Below, piece by piece: positions 11,458-23,240 of a stretch of 64,000 nt of DNA. The first letter of the stretch is position 1. The number at the start of each line of letters is the position of its first letter. A model generated the notes under the pieces. The model saw only the letters and a program-made list of their open reading frames with translations. It made no database searches and had not been told where the DNA came from. Origin of the DNA: Gigaspora margarita (lineage: Eukaryota > Glomeromycota > Glomeromycetes > Diversisporales > Gigasporaceae); contig WTPW01000415.1 of assembly GCA_009809945.1 (NCBI GenBank), positions 1-64,000 of the forward strand. Direction: 5' to 3'. Made by a program: the position numbers and the translations under genes.

Positions 11458-12590
11458 GTTCTTTCACTGCTATTGTAGCCACAGAGGCTAATTCAAATAT
11501 GAGGTCCTTGCACTACAACTGTAAGCATGGAGCCTGATTCTAACATAAGATTCTTGCACTGCTATTGCAGCCACAGAGCCTAATAAAAAACTAGAGGTTC
11601 TTGTACTACTATTTCAGTCGTGAAGTCTGATCATAATATGAGGCCCTTGTACTGATATTTAACTGCAGGTGCCTAAACAAAACATAAGATCCTTGCACTA
11701 CTACTGTAGCTTCAGTGCCTATTTACAATATGAGATCCTTGTGCTGCTATTGCAGCTGCGGAGCCTAATCAAAACATGAGGTTCTTGCACTACTACTGTT
11801 GCCATAGAGCCTGATTATAATATAAAGTTCTTGCACTGCCTATCGCAACTGCAATGCCTAATAAAAACAAGATATCCTTGTACTGCTATTGAAGCTATCA
11901 GACTGATTATAACATGAGGTCCTTGCACTGCTATCACAGCTGTGTAGCCTACCCAAAACATAAGTCCTTGCCTAATTACCATATAAGGTCCTTGTACTGC
12001 TATCACAGCTACAGAGCCTAATAAAAAACATGAGGTCTTTGCGCTGCTATGCAACCACAGAGCAAATCACAACATGGGGTCCTTGTTCTACTACTATAAC
12101 CATAGAGCCTAATCCCAATATGAAGTTATTGCACTAATATCACAGCAATGGAACCTAATAAGAAATATGAGATTTTTGTACTACTAATCTAGTCGCAGAA
12201 CCTAATTAAATCATAAGGTCCTTGTACTACTATTGTAGCCATAAAGCCTAATCACAGCATGAAATTATTGCTTCCAAAAAGATAATAGAGGCCCTTGCAC
12301 TATTAATATAGTCATGAAGCCTGATCACACTTGCACTATAGTCATAATCATAAAGCCTAATTACCAATAATCTTTGTACTACTAATTGCAACTATATAAT
12401 CTAACTACTAAAATATAAGCTTCTTGCACTGCTATTGCAGCTGTAAAACCTAATCAATATGAGGTTCTTGCACTGTTATTGTAGCTGTGATGCCTAATTA
12501 TTGAAAGAAGAGGTCTTGCACAGTCATTATAGTCACAGAACCTAATTACTAATATAATGTCCTCACACTGCCATTATAGCCATTGTCTGA
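11458..12590. repeat. Minisatellite, ~48-bp degenerate unit, over 20 copies
   Basis: A unit close to CTTGCACTGCTATTGCAGC, then CACAGAGCCTAATCA-like, then CATGAGGTC, recurs with starts near 11500, 11548, 11606, 11690, 11738, 11780 and 11828 and on to about 12570. Spacing is mostly 46-60 bp. The divergence between units implies an old array. The open frame at 11815-12054 on the minus strand reads through units and is not a gene. Confidence 0.85.
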
Positions 12591-13079
12591 AGGGTGAGAA
12601 GGGTGGGATAGTAGAGCTAGCCTTCACTACAAGGCAAGTAAAAGTGAAAAGAAAGATAACTTTTTTAACTTAACAAAACACCCTTAAATATCTTTTCCCT
12701 TTTTATTTTATCTATAGTATATAATCTGATTTCAACAATCATATGCAATCACAATATTCCAAAAAATACCTGCATCAAGCAAGATACCATAATGACTACA
12801 ACAATAAACTATCAAAATCCATAAAAGGCTAATTTAACAAATTGAACATGTGATCTAATAAAGTCATCTGATCTCGCAATAATGATCCCCTGTCACTTCG
12901 TTGACAGGCTTCTCATTGAAAAACATCTCTCAACTTAGATATATCACAGTAACAAGTAAGGTTATACAAAGTGTTTACTGTCTAAGGTTACTCTAGTTAC
13001 CTACTATCTTTAAAGAAGTGGATATAGGATAACAGTGTTTAGACTTATCATTATACAATTTTAGCAATTTTTCATTGTT
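12591..13079. other. Unique AT-rich stretch
   Basis: No open frame, repeat or RNA gene that I can support. Confidence 0.5.
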
Positions 13080-13650
13080 AAACAATAAAGAATAAACAAA
13101 CAATGCACAATTTATATTAATATTAGTAATTAAATAATTGATTATATTAAAACAATTTACTTTTATTTACTTGAATGATATGCATGCAATCAGGCCTTGT
13201 TTTCTTGATCTTGATATATAATAAAAAACAATGCCAAATCTTTAACAATTCCTATTCATATAGCTGATATAATACACAAATTATATTAATGTCATTTACT
13301 TAATATTATTAATTAAATAATTAATTAAAATAAAACAATTTACTTTTATTTGCTTAAACGATATATATGCGATTGGGCAGTGTTTTCTTAATCTTAGATA
13401 AATAAATAAAACAATAGCAAATCTTTGGCAATTCCTATTCATGTAGCTGATATAATACACAATTTATTTTAATATCATATTGCTTAATATTATTAATTAA
13501 ATAATTGATTACATTAAGACAATTTACCTTTATTCACTTGAATAATATGCATGTGATTAGGTATTGTTTTCTTGATCTTAGATAAATAAACCAATCCCAA
13601 TTTTTGACAATTTCTATTCATACAACTGATTGTTTCAAGATAATGTGCTG
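13080..13650. repeat. Three tandem units of ~182 bp
   Basis: The word ACAATTTACTTTTATT, followed by a GATATGCATGC-like segment and then CTTGATCTT, starts near 13155, 13336 and 13519. Each is followed by ATTCCTATTCATATAGCTGA-like text. Related single units appear near 10390 and 10515. Confidence 0.75.
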
Positions 13651-13666
13651 TATATAAGTATATATT

Positions 13667-13778
13667 ATTGGGCAAAAATTGGAGAATAATGGTAATTTGG
13701 CAAATGATCACATGCTGCTCTGTGGCATGTGTAGCCAATTATTTGTCAAATTACCATATTTACCAATTTGCCCAATAA
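13667..13778. repeat. Hairpin, arms ~48 bp
   Basis: The left arm starts ATTGGGCAAAAATTGG and the right arm ends CCAATTTGCCCAAT. Inner parts (GGTAATTTGGCAAAT and ATTTGTCAAATTACC; ACATGC and GCATGT) also pair. The loop is only about 10 bases, so the single strand would fold very stably. It may be a small MITE. Confidence 0.75.
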
Positions 13779-14889
13779 TGGTGTTATCTGGCAATTTATG
13801 ATCATTAATTGGTAAGGAGTCACCTACTAAGTTTTAATTTGAATAAACATGATTACATAATAAAATATAAAAAAATATTAGTAAGAAATTTTTTCATGAT
13901 CATATGAGTTTGTCAGATAATACAATTTAAGAACAATAATTCTAATAGCCAAAAAGATAATTAATATTAGCCTGGACAATATAATATATATTAGTATATC
14001 ACTATAATATATTTAGTTAAATAAAAAAATAAACATGTATATTAAAAAATGTTAAAAGAAATTCTTTTCATTCAAAAATATATGTTTATTAAATATTCAG
14101 CATACTGGTATATTTTTTTGTAAAATATACCTTATTTCTTTTTTTGTTATTGTCTTTATTACATTTTTCTTTGATTTCTTTAACTGCATATGTATTTTGT
14201 TGAATATTGACTCACATAGTTAAAAATAGTTTTTTCATTATAGCTTTAACATATTTATCTTTAAATTTCCAAAAAATTTAGTTTCGTTAGAGATGTTTAT
14301 ATGATATAAGTTACAAGTATTTAAAATTTTCATGTTTAAGTTTCTCCAAAGTTTTTACTTGAGAAGGTATTCAAAGATCAGTAAAGTCAAAAATTTTTAA
14401 AGAATTCTGTATGTATCTTTGATAGTCTTTTTGTGTTTATAATATTACTATATTTGGTATATTATTTTTGTAATATTTGTATGTATTTGAATTATATGTG
14501 CCTTCATTTAGAAAAAAAAAAGAAGCATTCCAAAAAAAAGAATTAGAAAAAAAAACTAGCTAAATTATTGTTTATATCATATTTATATTACTAGAAAAAT
14601 TATTAATTTTTTAGTAACAAATTAATCAAATTTGCTGCATAACTTTAATTTGAGTTCCAATCATTGACTTAATTTGAATTTTGATTATTGATCGAATTTT
14701 ACTGTATAATATTAATTTATTTTTTATATATTTATATATTTATTTCAAAAAAGTATCTGAAACAACATTTGCATCATACATTTTAATATCAAAAAATTTA
14801 GCAAAGCAAATAAAACATTAGCTAATATAATAGCAAAACACTAATCTGATATAATCGTAAATACTAAACTAACATAATAGTAAATAATA
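13779..14889. other. AT-rich stretch upstream of the CACTA relic
   Basis: No gene or repeat arm is supported. It probably includes the 5' end of the CACTA element, but a CACTA-type terminal repeat could not be identified. Confidence 0.4.
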
Positions 14890-16489
14890 ATGTCATTATC
14901 CAGGCATAAAACAAAAAAAGTAATATGTGATTGCCCAAAATGTAATGGGAGCCAGTTGACCCAAGAACACAGCAAGAACATATTTTGCTTATCTAATATA
15001 AGAACACCTACTAGAGTTACTATGCAATTAACTTCATCAAAGCATAAACATGTAGAAGAACCACTTCCAGAATTCCAAAAATCTGATAGTTCAGAAAGTA
15101 AAGATTCTGAAGATAAAGGTTTGGATAGCAATAGTTCTGAAGACAATAATTCAGAAAGTGAAATTTTGGATCTGAAAATGATTATTCTAAAAGCAGTGGC
15201 TCAGATAATTGTGATAATAGTACAACTAGTAAAACAGATGAAGAAGATAGCACTAGATCAAGTACTGGTACTAGATCTTTGACCTGAGTCAGATGACCCA
15301 TATAGGTCATCCAATCCAGCAGATCACAGGTCAAAAATTGCTCCGACTCAGATCAAATAGGTCAGAATTCAAAATAGACAAAAATGCTATATTGCGCAAT
15401 TTAACTAATAAAACTGTTTATAGGTAGCAATAGTGTTGTTAATTTTCAATGTCTGAGCTATTTTTGACAGTTTCAGCCATTTTTAGACATTGTTCAATAT
15501 CCAAGTTTGTAATCAAAAAAATTTACTTTATTGCCAGAAAATCTAACAAAAAATTAACTGATAACTATTCTGCCAATATTTACTAATCACCAATTAAATT
15601 GAACAGTTTTAGCACAATATATCTTTAAATCAGTCTTTATTAATATATATTTATTTATCATTACTGCATTTATATTTATTATGATCTATAAATTTTATCT
15701 ATATATTTATTTGTTAAATCATAAAAGTATTTAAAATATCGTTACAAACATTTTGCCATGCTAACCAAACTACATATCATACTCTAGTAATCCTATTCTA
15801 ATCATTATCCCAACCATTACCCTAACTATTAATATTACTTTAGCTTCAACCTACCTTTAATACTAATCCCAACCTAAAAGCCGCTGTATTACAAAAAAAG
15901 ACACCAAATAGAAATGTGTCATAACTCAATACCATCTATGTCGAAAAAATTCACCATTAGCTATGCTATTCATAAAATTAAAACTCACTATCAATCACCA
16001 AAACATATATGAACCATATACAAGACATAAATACTAGCACAAGTGACTATAGTAGACAATGGTGATACTAATTGACTACCCATAAAATGGTAGCGCCAAA
16101 GATATCACCTGTGAAATAAAATAACAATACCAAAGATAACCACCTATGAAATGATAACACCAAAGACACTGCTTCATGAAACAGCGACACTAAAGATACT
16201 ATCCATGAAACAATAACAAAGACAACCCACCAACAAGAATGAAATGATGAAACCAGAATACTAATGCTACAATCAACCAAAATGATAGCACTGACAAACG
16301 GTGACTACAACAATGACTCCAATGACAATACTAGCGAAAGAAGGGCACCAAGAAATAAAGATGTCAAGACTCCAGAGAATTTGTCACTATAAAAAATAAA
16401 AGGACCATATTAAAATGCTAAAAAAAACTAGAAAATTGATTAACAAAAAATAAATTATCTTAATTTGTATAACTAGAGGTAATTATTGT

Positions 16490-16858
16490 AGCAGATTAAA
16501 GTGAAATCAGATTAAAATGAAATATGTACCATATTTACGTGAAATAATGTGCACCTGCGCATTATTTTGAGGAGATGCGCGTTATTTCGAGTATGCGCAT
16601 GGGTGTTATTTCAGGGTAAAGGTTGAATTTTGACCCATCTCTAAATGCTTATTAAAGCATTAGTATGTGGGGTGTGCGTTATTTCGGGACGCACATAGGT
16701 GTTATTTTGAAACCAAGTATGCTATTTTAAGGAAATCCAATTTTCAAAATAATGCCCATGTGCATTATTTCACGTAAATACGGTATAAAAAAATGAGATT
16801 AGAGCATTTAAATAAAAACCTATATATTATTTTAATCCGATTTCATTATAATCCGTAA
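16490..16858. mobile_element. MITE with AGATTAAARTGAAATC ends
   Basis: The left end reads CAGATTAAAGTGAAATCAG; the right end, reversed, reads CGGATTATAATGAAATCGG. A second MITE (16529-16783) sits within it. Exact boundary and target duplication are uncertain. Confidence 0.55.
16529..16783. mobile_element. TA-flanked MITE, 255 bp
   Basis: The left end is CCATATTTACGTGAAATAAT and the right end, on the other strand, is CCGTATTTACGTGAAATAAT: 19 of 20 bases match. TA flanks both sides (16527-16528, 16784-16785), the Tc1/mariner signature. The interior repeats GCGCATTATTT/GTTATTTCG words, with several CpG sites that are rare elsewhere in the window. Confidence 0.8.
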
Positions 16859-18291
16859 AAAAAGCAAAAAATTTTATAATTGTCTGGATGACCCATTAAC
16901 CTGATCATGACTTGGATAAGTATCTGACCTGCTCGGGTCACTATTTTCTGACCCAAGTCAAAGCTCTAACTGATACTATAAGTTTGTTTCTAGAAGATGA
17001 CTTTGATGAACAATCACCATAGTCAAGAAGTTTAGCTAAAAAAATTTAAACAGTATTATCTGGTGCTTATAAAAAAGAAAAAATGAGCATTGATTCACCT
17101 TTAGAAGGACCAACTCTATTTGATATATATCAGCTATCAGATGATAATGAAAATATAATAATTGAACAACCTGAAGAGCCTGAAGAGCCTGATAATACTA
17201 TTTTCCAAATGATTCTTCAAATAATTCAAATAATTCAAATGAGACTGGAAATGAATCGTCAATTGATTTACAAGAAAGTTATAAATCTATTAATTTTGCT
17301 CCACCAGAAATTGATTCTGAGATTTTTGATCAATCATTCAATTCTGATAATTATTCAATTTATTGGATTATCTTATGGATTATGAAATATTAGCAAGGTT
17401 TCAATATATCTGATACTAGTATCGAAGTATTAATTAAGTTTATACACTTATTACTTGAACATTTTAATATTAACAAAGCTGATAAGTTTCTGACTTCTAT
17501 GCACATGGTCAAATTTTCTTTTGGTATCTCAACCAAATATCAAAAATATGTTGTATGCTCAAAGTGTCATAAACTCTATAATCTATTAGAGATTAAAAAT
17601 TAAAAAAGATAATTAACAAACATGTAAAAGCTGTATACATATAGAATATCTCAATCATAGATCACAATTACAAAGATTGGTATGCAATGAACCACTATTA
17701 GAGTTAATAAAAACAAGAGAAAGTACTTTATTACAACTATTAAGACTTTATCCAATTGGAAGTATAAAGCAACAACTTTATATAATGTATTAGTAAGCAG
17801 GTTTTGAGGTGATGTTATGCCATTCAAGGAATAGAAATGTTCCAGATAAAATTTTTTTAACATCTATAAAAGTAATATTTGAAAAAATTTCGCTATAGAT
17901 TCTAAAATTCCAAGTCCATTTTTTATAGATAATACTCTTGATATCCATATCAGCCTAGCTATTAATATCAATTGGTTTCAGCTATTCAATTATACAATTA
18001 ATAGTACTAGAGTAATCTATAGAGTTTTGTATAATTTATTATATGAAAAACAATTCAAGCCAAATAATCTTTTAATATTAGATATTATTCTAGGTCCAAA
18101 TAAACCTAGTAAACATCAAATTAATAATTATATTGCACCAATTGTTAATGAGTTAATTGAATTTTCCTCTGGTATAAAATTACTAGCAATATATAAATAT
18201 AAAGATGGATAAAAGATATATGTAGCATTAATATTATCAGCTAATGCTGTTCCTGCTACAAGAAAGATTTGTAATCATGCAAGTTATGCTA

Positions 18292-18934
18292 TCCCTTAGA
18301 TTGTAGTAGAACACAAGCAAATTTGCCTGCGTTTTTGCACTTTTTTTGCTCTGATTTACTTTTTTTAAATACCAAGTAATTAAATAAAACTTTGTACAAT
18401 TATATTTAAAAATAAGGATTACTTTTTTGCAAAATTAGCTTTTATATTGTAAGAAAAAAAATTTAAGTTATATATAAGCTAAAAATAGATAACTTTACGA
18501 AAAAAAATTTTAAAAAAATTTTATTACAATTTCTCTATAATCTTGTTTAGTTTTAGTTTTAAATCTATAGTTCTTAAGACAATATTGTAGTTTATATAAA
18601 GGATAATAACTTTGATTATTGTAACTTTAATGATTTATTTGTAAAAATTAAGGCTTGTATTAGAAGTAAAAATTTTTTTTATAGATGGAAACATATAAAA
18701 TTTAAGAAAATCTAAAGAAAAATTTTAATAGTAAAAATGCTAATACAAGAACTTTAAACTTTGATTATACTAAAGTTTTCTAATAATTTTAAAAAATTTT
18801 CATAACAAAGTTATTAAAACAAAACTCAAAGAATATTTTTTACTTAGAGAAGATATAGCTAAAAACAATATTTAAAATTATATTAAAATTTTTAAAATAC
18901 GCAGGCAAATTTGTCTGTATTACAATCTAAGGGA
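18292..18934. mobile_element. TA-flanked MITE, TCCCTTA family, copy 1
   Basis: The ends are TCCCTTAGATTGTAGTAGAA and, reversed, TCCCTTAGATTGTAATACAG. TA duplications are at 18290-18291 and 18935-18936. A subterminal GCAAATTTGCCTGCG motif lies inside both ends. The same tip and subterminal motif define the two MITEs inside the Polinton (29107-30618, 32052-32656). It interrupts the Tnp2-like frame right after the PATRKIC motif. Confidence 0.85.
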
Positions 18935-19370
18935 TAAAATACTATTATTGCCCAAAATATGCCACATATGACCATAGATTTAGAAGAAATCATTATAGTA
19001 GTTTTGAAGATATGGATGAATGGTTTGATTTAGTAGATATTAACAATATTTTGATACAGTGAAGAAATAGTTATCCTGTAACCAAAATAGTAAAAATTAT
19101 ATTAAAAATACAGAAATATGATGGTCAGAACTATAACAGCTAAAATATTTTGATCTAGTTACATTTATAGTAGTCAATCTAGTGCATTGTCTGTTCTTAG
19201 GTATTGGCAAGTAGATAATGAAGCAATATATATTAGATCATGATAAACTTAGCAAAGACAAACTTTCAAAAATTAAAACATATAGCACATATTAAAGTAC
19301 CATCTGATATAGATGTATTCTATAAATTAATAATACATGGATTAAATTGGAGAAAAATCTGAAATGAAAT

Positions 19371-20340
19371 TTCTTTTCAGAAGGTTCTTTTAGGCACAGT
19401 TTTTCTTTTTTTGATATATATATAATACTTAGACAGTAGTATCTGTGCAGTATTTATATAATTTTTATCTTTTATTGCTAGTTTGTTTAGTTTTTTAGTT
19501 TATTTTTTTTGGCATGAATAGCTTCATTATTCTTTTCATGCCTATTGGCCTTGTCTTTTGTATAGAATTTTTCTTCATTTTTCTCATCTTGTTACTTTTT
19601 TTAAATTTTGTTAGTATTTGAATTTCATTTAGGTTTATGTAGTTATTTCCATATTTTTACTTTTTCTTTAAACTTTCTATATAGTTTTCTTTTTGCTCTT
19701 ATATGGCTATTGGATAGAATATCCCCACATAGTGGCTAGGTAGAAAGAATCTGAAGAGAAATCCTTTTTGCTCTTGACAGGATCAACAATAAAATATTAG
19801 TTTTCTTGGTAAAGCATATGACAAGTTATATATAGGGCTCTCATTAGTATCTGCATAGTGTTATTCTTAAATTTAAATGAGCTTATGGTTGTTAATTGTA
19901 AAATTTTTAATCATTTTAACCTCTTTAATAAAAAATTAATGGCAGGACCATCAAAGAGTATAAAAAAAAAAATTTATAAAATTAATATATCAATCAGAAA
20001 CTAAATTAAACAACAAAATATCAGCCTATTTTAAGTTTAAAAAAATAAATTAATAAAATTAGATAATTTTATCATGAAATAAATAAAATCATATGATAAT
20101 TAGTATATATTATCAAATATCATCCTAAAATTTAGATCATACATCCATACTGCATTGACAGATCTCAAAATCACCAATTACACCTACAACACCCAACTTC
20201 TGCTATCTCTCTAAATTCAATCAGTCAGTTAACAAATCATACACAGGACTATGAATCCACAACACATATTCCTATGCTCAAAATAGAAACTTGGCTTATT
20301 AAATAGATTAAATACTCCACACACCCTTCTGATATTTTTA
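19371..20340. other. AT-rich stretch, no supported gene
   Basis: Holds T-rich text and, from about 19930, members of a dispersed AT-rich repeat (TTTAGATCATACA…, ATATCAGCCTATTTTAAG) that recurs near 20540, 22260, 22680, 36715 and 39580. No frame is worth calling. Confidence 0.5.
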
Positions 20341-20344
20341 CATA

Positions 20345-20535
20345 TACACAAATCTAGGTGAGTCTTGGCCACTCTGGTAGGTTAAGGCCGCAGATATGTA
20401 TTGTAGTTTACTTCAGTATATATCTGAGCTTTTATTCTTAGTATTAGATTTAAAAAACGAAAGTATTTCCAGTATTATAAAAAGTTTCAAAAATTCAATA
20501 AAGATAAGAGCAAGGTCTCATCTTAAACATTAAAA
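20345..20535 (+). mobile_element. Short SINE-like sequence (SINE-C)
   Basis: The head, GAGTCTTGGCCACTCTGGTA followed by GGTTAAGGCCGCAGAT, resembles the 5' half of a Leu/Ser-class tRNA (TGGCC…TGGTTAAGGC). The tail reads AATAAAGATAAGAGCAAGGT followed by CTCA and an A-run. The tail is shared with SINE-B at 30330-30350 (AAATAAAGAGCAAGGTCTC), suggesting a common LINE partner. About 190 bp. No clear target duplication was found. Confidence 0.5.
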
Positions 20536-20649
20536 AAAAAATTTAGATCATACAAGTTAATTAATAATATCATATTTATATTATCTAATAATATATACAA
20601 AATATTGGCCTATTTTAAATTTAAAAAAATAATTTAATAAAATCAAATA

Positions 20650-22191
20650 CTGTATATTCCCAAAAATAAACTACCTTTTTTTGAATAATTTTAAGTAAAA
20701 AAACTAGAAGTAGCTTATTTTCAGAATATACAGGTTTTAAAAGATTTATGCTCAATTGATAGAGGTAGCTTATTATTGGGTGTTTAAAAAAAATTTAAAA
20801 AAATTCTCACATGTACCATATTAATTTGAAAATAGGTACATGTGTAAGTACGTACATCTCTGCAAGTGCCAGCATACCATTGGGCACTCATAGATCTCAA
20901 GTATCAGGTATATATGTACATATGTATGCACATATATACATATTACTTTTAATTCGCTTTTATTTTTTATTTTTTATTTTTTATTTTTTATTTATTTATT
21001 TTTTTATGTTTTTTTTATTCTTTTTATTTTAAATTTATTTTTTTTTTATGTTTTTTATATTTATTTATTTATTTTTTATTTTCTTTTTTAATTTTTAATT
21101 ATTTTTTTAATTTTTTTACATTTTTTTATTTAAACTATTTTTTTTACATTTATTTATTTATTTTTTTATTTTTTTTATTTATTTTCTTTTTTAATTTTTT
21201 TTAATTATTTTTTTAATTTTTTTACGTGTTTTTTTATTTAAACTTTTTTTTAATTTATTTTATTTTTATTTATTTAGTAATTTTTTCGATTTTTTTTAAT
21301 TTTTCTTTACTTTATTATTTTTTTAAATAGTTCTTTTTAATTTTAATTTATAATTTTTTAATTATTATTTTAGACAGGTCTTTTTTTTTAATTTATTATA
21401 ATTCAAATTTAATTTATTTTTAATTATTATTTAATTAAATTTTTTTTATTTAACTTATTTATTTTTTTATAATAATTTTATTTCTTCTCAATTTATTTAA
21501 ATATGTATTTTGTTTTATTTTTTATTTTTATTTATTTAATTTTTTATAGTAATATATTTCTTTTTAATTTATTTAATAAATATGTATTTTGATTTATTTT
21601 TTTATAATAATTTTATTTCTTTTCAATTTATTTAAATATGTATTTTGTTTTATTTTTTATTTTTATTAATTTAATTTTTTATAGTAATAAATTTCTTTTC
21701 AATTTATTTAATAAATATGTATTTTGTTTTATTTTATTTTTTATTTTAATTATTTATTTTGATTGTTTTTAGATCACAATATTGATAAGATAGTGTGGGA
21801 AGAAGATATATATACTCATATATGTACATACATATATGAATTTTGGTTAGGAAATAATGGTATTGTTCTTCACTTTGAATGATATTGTAAGTAAAAAAAA
21901 ACAAGTTTCCAGTAATGCTTGTTATTTTCTTAGTATACTGAAAAATAATAAGATACTAGAAACTTGTTTATTCACTAATAGTATAGCAATATAAAATTAG
22001 ATTGTGTGATTACTGGTATATATTGCATGGATTTAAGAGATAGCTTATTTTCAGAATAAAAAAAAATACTATTGTTTTTAGATTGAAAATATAAAGTAGC
22101 TTATTTTTGGGTATTAGAGGTTTTTAGGTTTTTTGCTCAAAACCAAGAGAGTAGCTTATTTTCAAAGTAGCTTATTTTTAGGGATATATGG
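20650..22191. mobile_element. TA-flanked element with extreme T-rich core
   Basis: The left end, CTGTATATTCCCAAAAATAA followed by ACTACC, matches the reversed right end, CCATATATCCCTAAAAATAA then GCTACT. TA flanks it (20648-20649, 22192-22193). The core, 20955-21770, is almost pure T/A on the plus strand, and from about 21480 to 21735 it contains tandem units with TTTAAATATGTATTTTGTTT. Extra copies of the AAATAAGCTACT end word occur inside near 20700, 22040 and 22100. A sibling is at 45542-46913. Confidence 0.7.
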
Positions 22192-22322
22192 TAAATTTCA
22201 TCACAAAATAAATAAAATCATGTAATAATCAATATATATCATTAATTATTAGTATAGAATTTAGATCATAAAAGTTAATTAATAATTTTATATTTATATT
22301 ATTTAATAATATATATAATAAT

Positions 22323-22606
22323 TAGAGTTCTGCAATTTGATTTGATCTTCAAACATTTGAATCAAATATTTGATCAAATTCAATTCAAATTTGATTATAT
22401 TTGATTTGATCAAATTCAAATTTGGCCTAATTTGATTTGATTTGACAAATATTTGATTTGATTTGAATTTACTATTAAAAATTCAAATTCAAATCAAATT
22501 CAAATCCAAATATTTGAATCAAATCAAATTCAAATTAGAATCAATTTGATTTGATCAAATTCAAATTGATCCAATATTTGATTTGATTTGAATTTGAGAA
22601 ACCCTA
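22323..22606. mobile_element. hAT-type MITE built of CAAATTTGATTTGAT palindromes, copy 1
   Basis: The ends are TAGAGTTCTGCAATTTGATT and, reversed, TAGGGTTTCTCAAATTCAAA. A perfect 8-bp duplication, ATAATAAT, flanks it (22315-22322, 22607-22614). The whole interior is made of short overlapping palindromes of the TTTGATTTGATCAAATTCAA type. Siblings are at 41246-41531 and 50945-51220. Confidence 0.85.
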
Positions 22607-22892
22607 ATAATAATATATCTAATTAGAAATTTATTAGTCAATGAAAATAGAAAATTACAATAATAAACAAAATATTAGCCTAAAATTTATATCATACAAG
22701 TTAATTAATAATATCGTATTTATATTATCTAATAATATATATTATAATATATATAATTAGAAATATATCAGTTAGTAAAAATAGAAAATTACAATAATCA
22801 AAAAAATATCAGCCTATTTTAAGTTTAAAAAAATAAATTAATAAAATCAGATAAATTTTATCATGAAATAAATAAAATTTTGTGATAATTAA

Positions 22893-23240
22893 GGGTAGGG
22901 TGAACATCGATCATTTTTACTAGTGATCATATTATTAATTTTTTTACAATAACATTCAATTGAAATTAGGTAATGATCATATGATATTTATGTTGTATAA
23001 TCTAGTCAAATTTCGATCAATCTAGGAAGAATTAATGATATATGCAAGTATGTTTTTTTTAAATAATACAGGGGTTCAAATTATTATAATTAGAATTAGA
23101 GGGTCTAATATATCTACCCCAAAACTTTTATAAAAATTGATTATATTTTTAAAAATTTTTATATATAACATGTGTTCAATTTTTGTGTAATATTTTTTTG
23201 GTTGATCTACTTATATAAGAAATAATCTATGTTCACTCTA
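22893..23240. mobile_element. TTAA-flanked MITE, left part, split by the Polinton
   Basis: TTAA at 22889-22892 precedes GGGTAGGGTGAACATCGATC. The interior matches the MITE at 4530-5080. The right end should be the reverse of this, and 23230-23240 reads TGTTCACTCTA, where the Polinton begins. The last three bases and the closing TTAA (36684-36687) lie on the far side of the Polinton. This makes it the pre-insertion target. Confidence 0.75.
23235..23240. other. Left target-site duplication of the Polinton (ACTCTA)
   Basis: ACTCTA here and ACCCTA at 36675-36680 differ at one base. Polintons make 6-bp duplications. Joining the flanks with one copy gives TTCACTCTACTCTTAA, which agrees with the reverse of the MITE left end TTAAGGGTAGGGTGAA apart from two transitions, so the boundary is well supported. 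The first base may be shared with the element (AGTAGGG…CCCTACT). Confidence 0.8.

Larger units (their letters stand above)
15272..16968. mobile_element. hAT-type element, 1.7 kb, inside the CACTA relic
   Basis: The ends are TAGATCTTTGACCTGAGTCA at left and, on the other strand at right, TAGAGCTTTGACTTGGGTCA. The flanking 8-bp repeats ACTGGTAC (15264-15271) and ACTGATAC (16969-16976) differ at one base. Eight-base duplications are typical of hAT. Removing it brings the two parts of the acidic linker of the transposase next to each other. The interior encodes no transposase that I can recognise but carries two nested MITEs. Confidence 0.75.
14890..19370 (+). pseudogene. CACTA (En/Spm) Tnp2-like transposase, broken
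   Basis: The N-terminal stretch starts at ATG 14890, contains a CDCPKCNGSQL zinc-binding motif and continues into an acidic Ser/Glu/Asp linker to about 15265. After the hAT insertion, 16969-17400 continues the acidic linker. Near 17540 comes YVVCSKCHKLYN, a Cys motif of Tnp2-type transposases, followed at 18027-18290 by the conserved core LILDIILGPNKPSKHQINNY and further on ALILSANAVPATRKIC. After the 18292-18934 MITE the relic continues (CPKYATYDHRF near 18955 and FEDMDEWFDLVD near 19000) to about 19370. Stops and frameshifts are frequent, so it is dead. The order and motifs fit Transposase_21/Tnp2 as known from fungi and plants. Confidence 0.8.

Noticed and set aside
11815..12054. 79-codon minus-strand ORF
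   Set aside because: It reads straight through minisatellite units; repeated peptide text is a repeat effect.
11458..12590. CRISPR-like spaced repeats
   Set aside because: Units diverge throughout with no constant repeat and unique spacer; eukaryotic minisatellite.
20811..21032. 73-codon ORF
   Set aside because: Phe/Leu-rich reading of a T-run; no start context or family.
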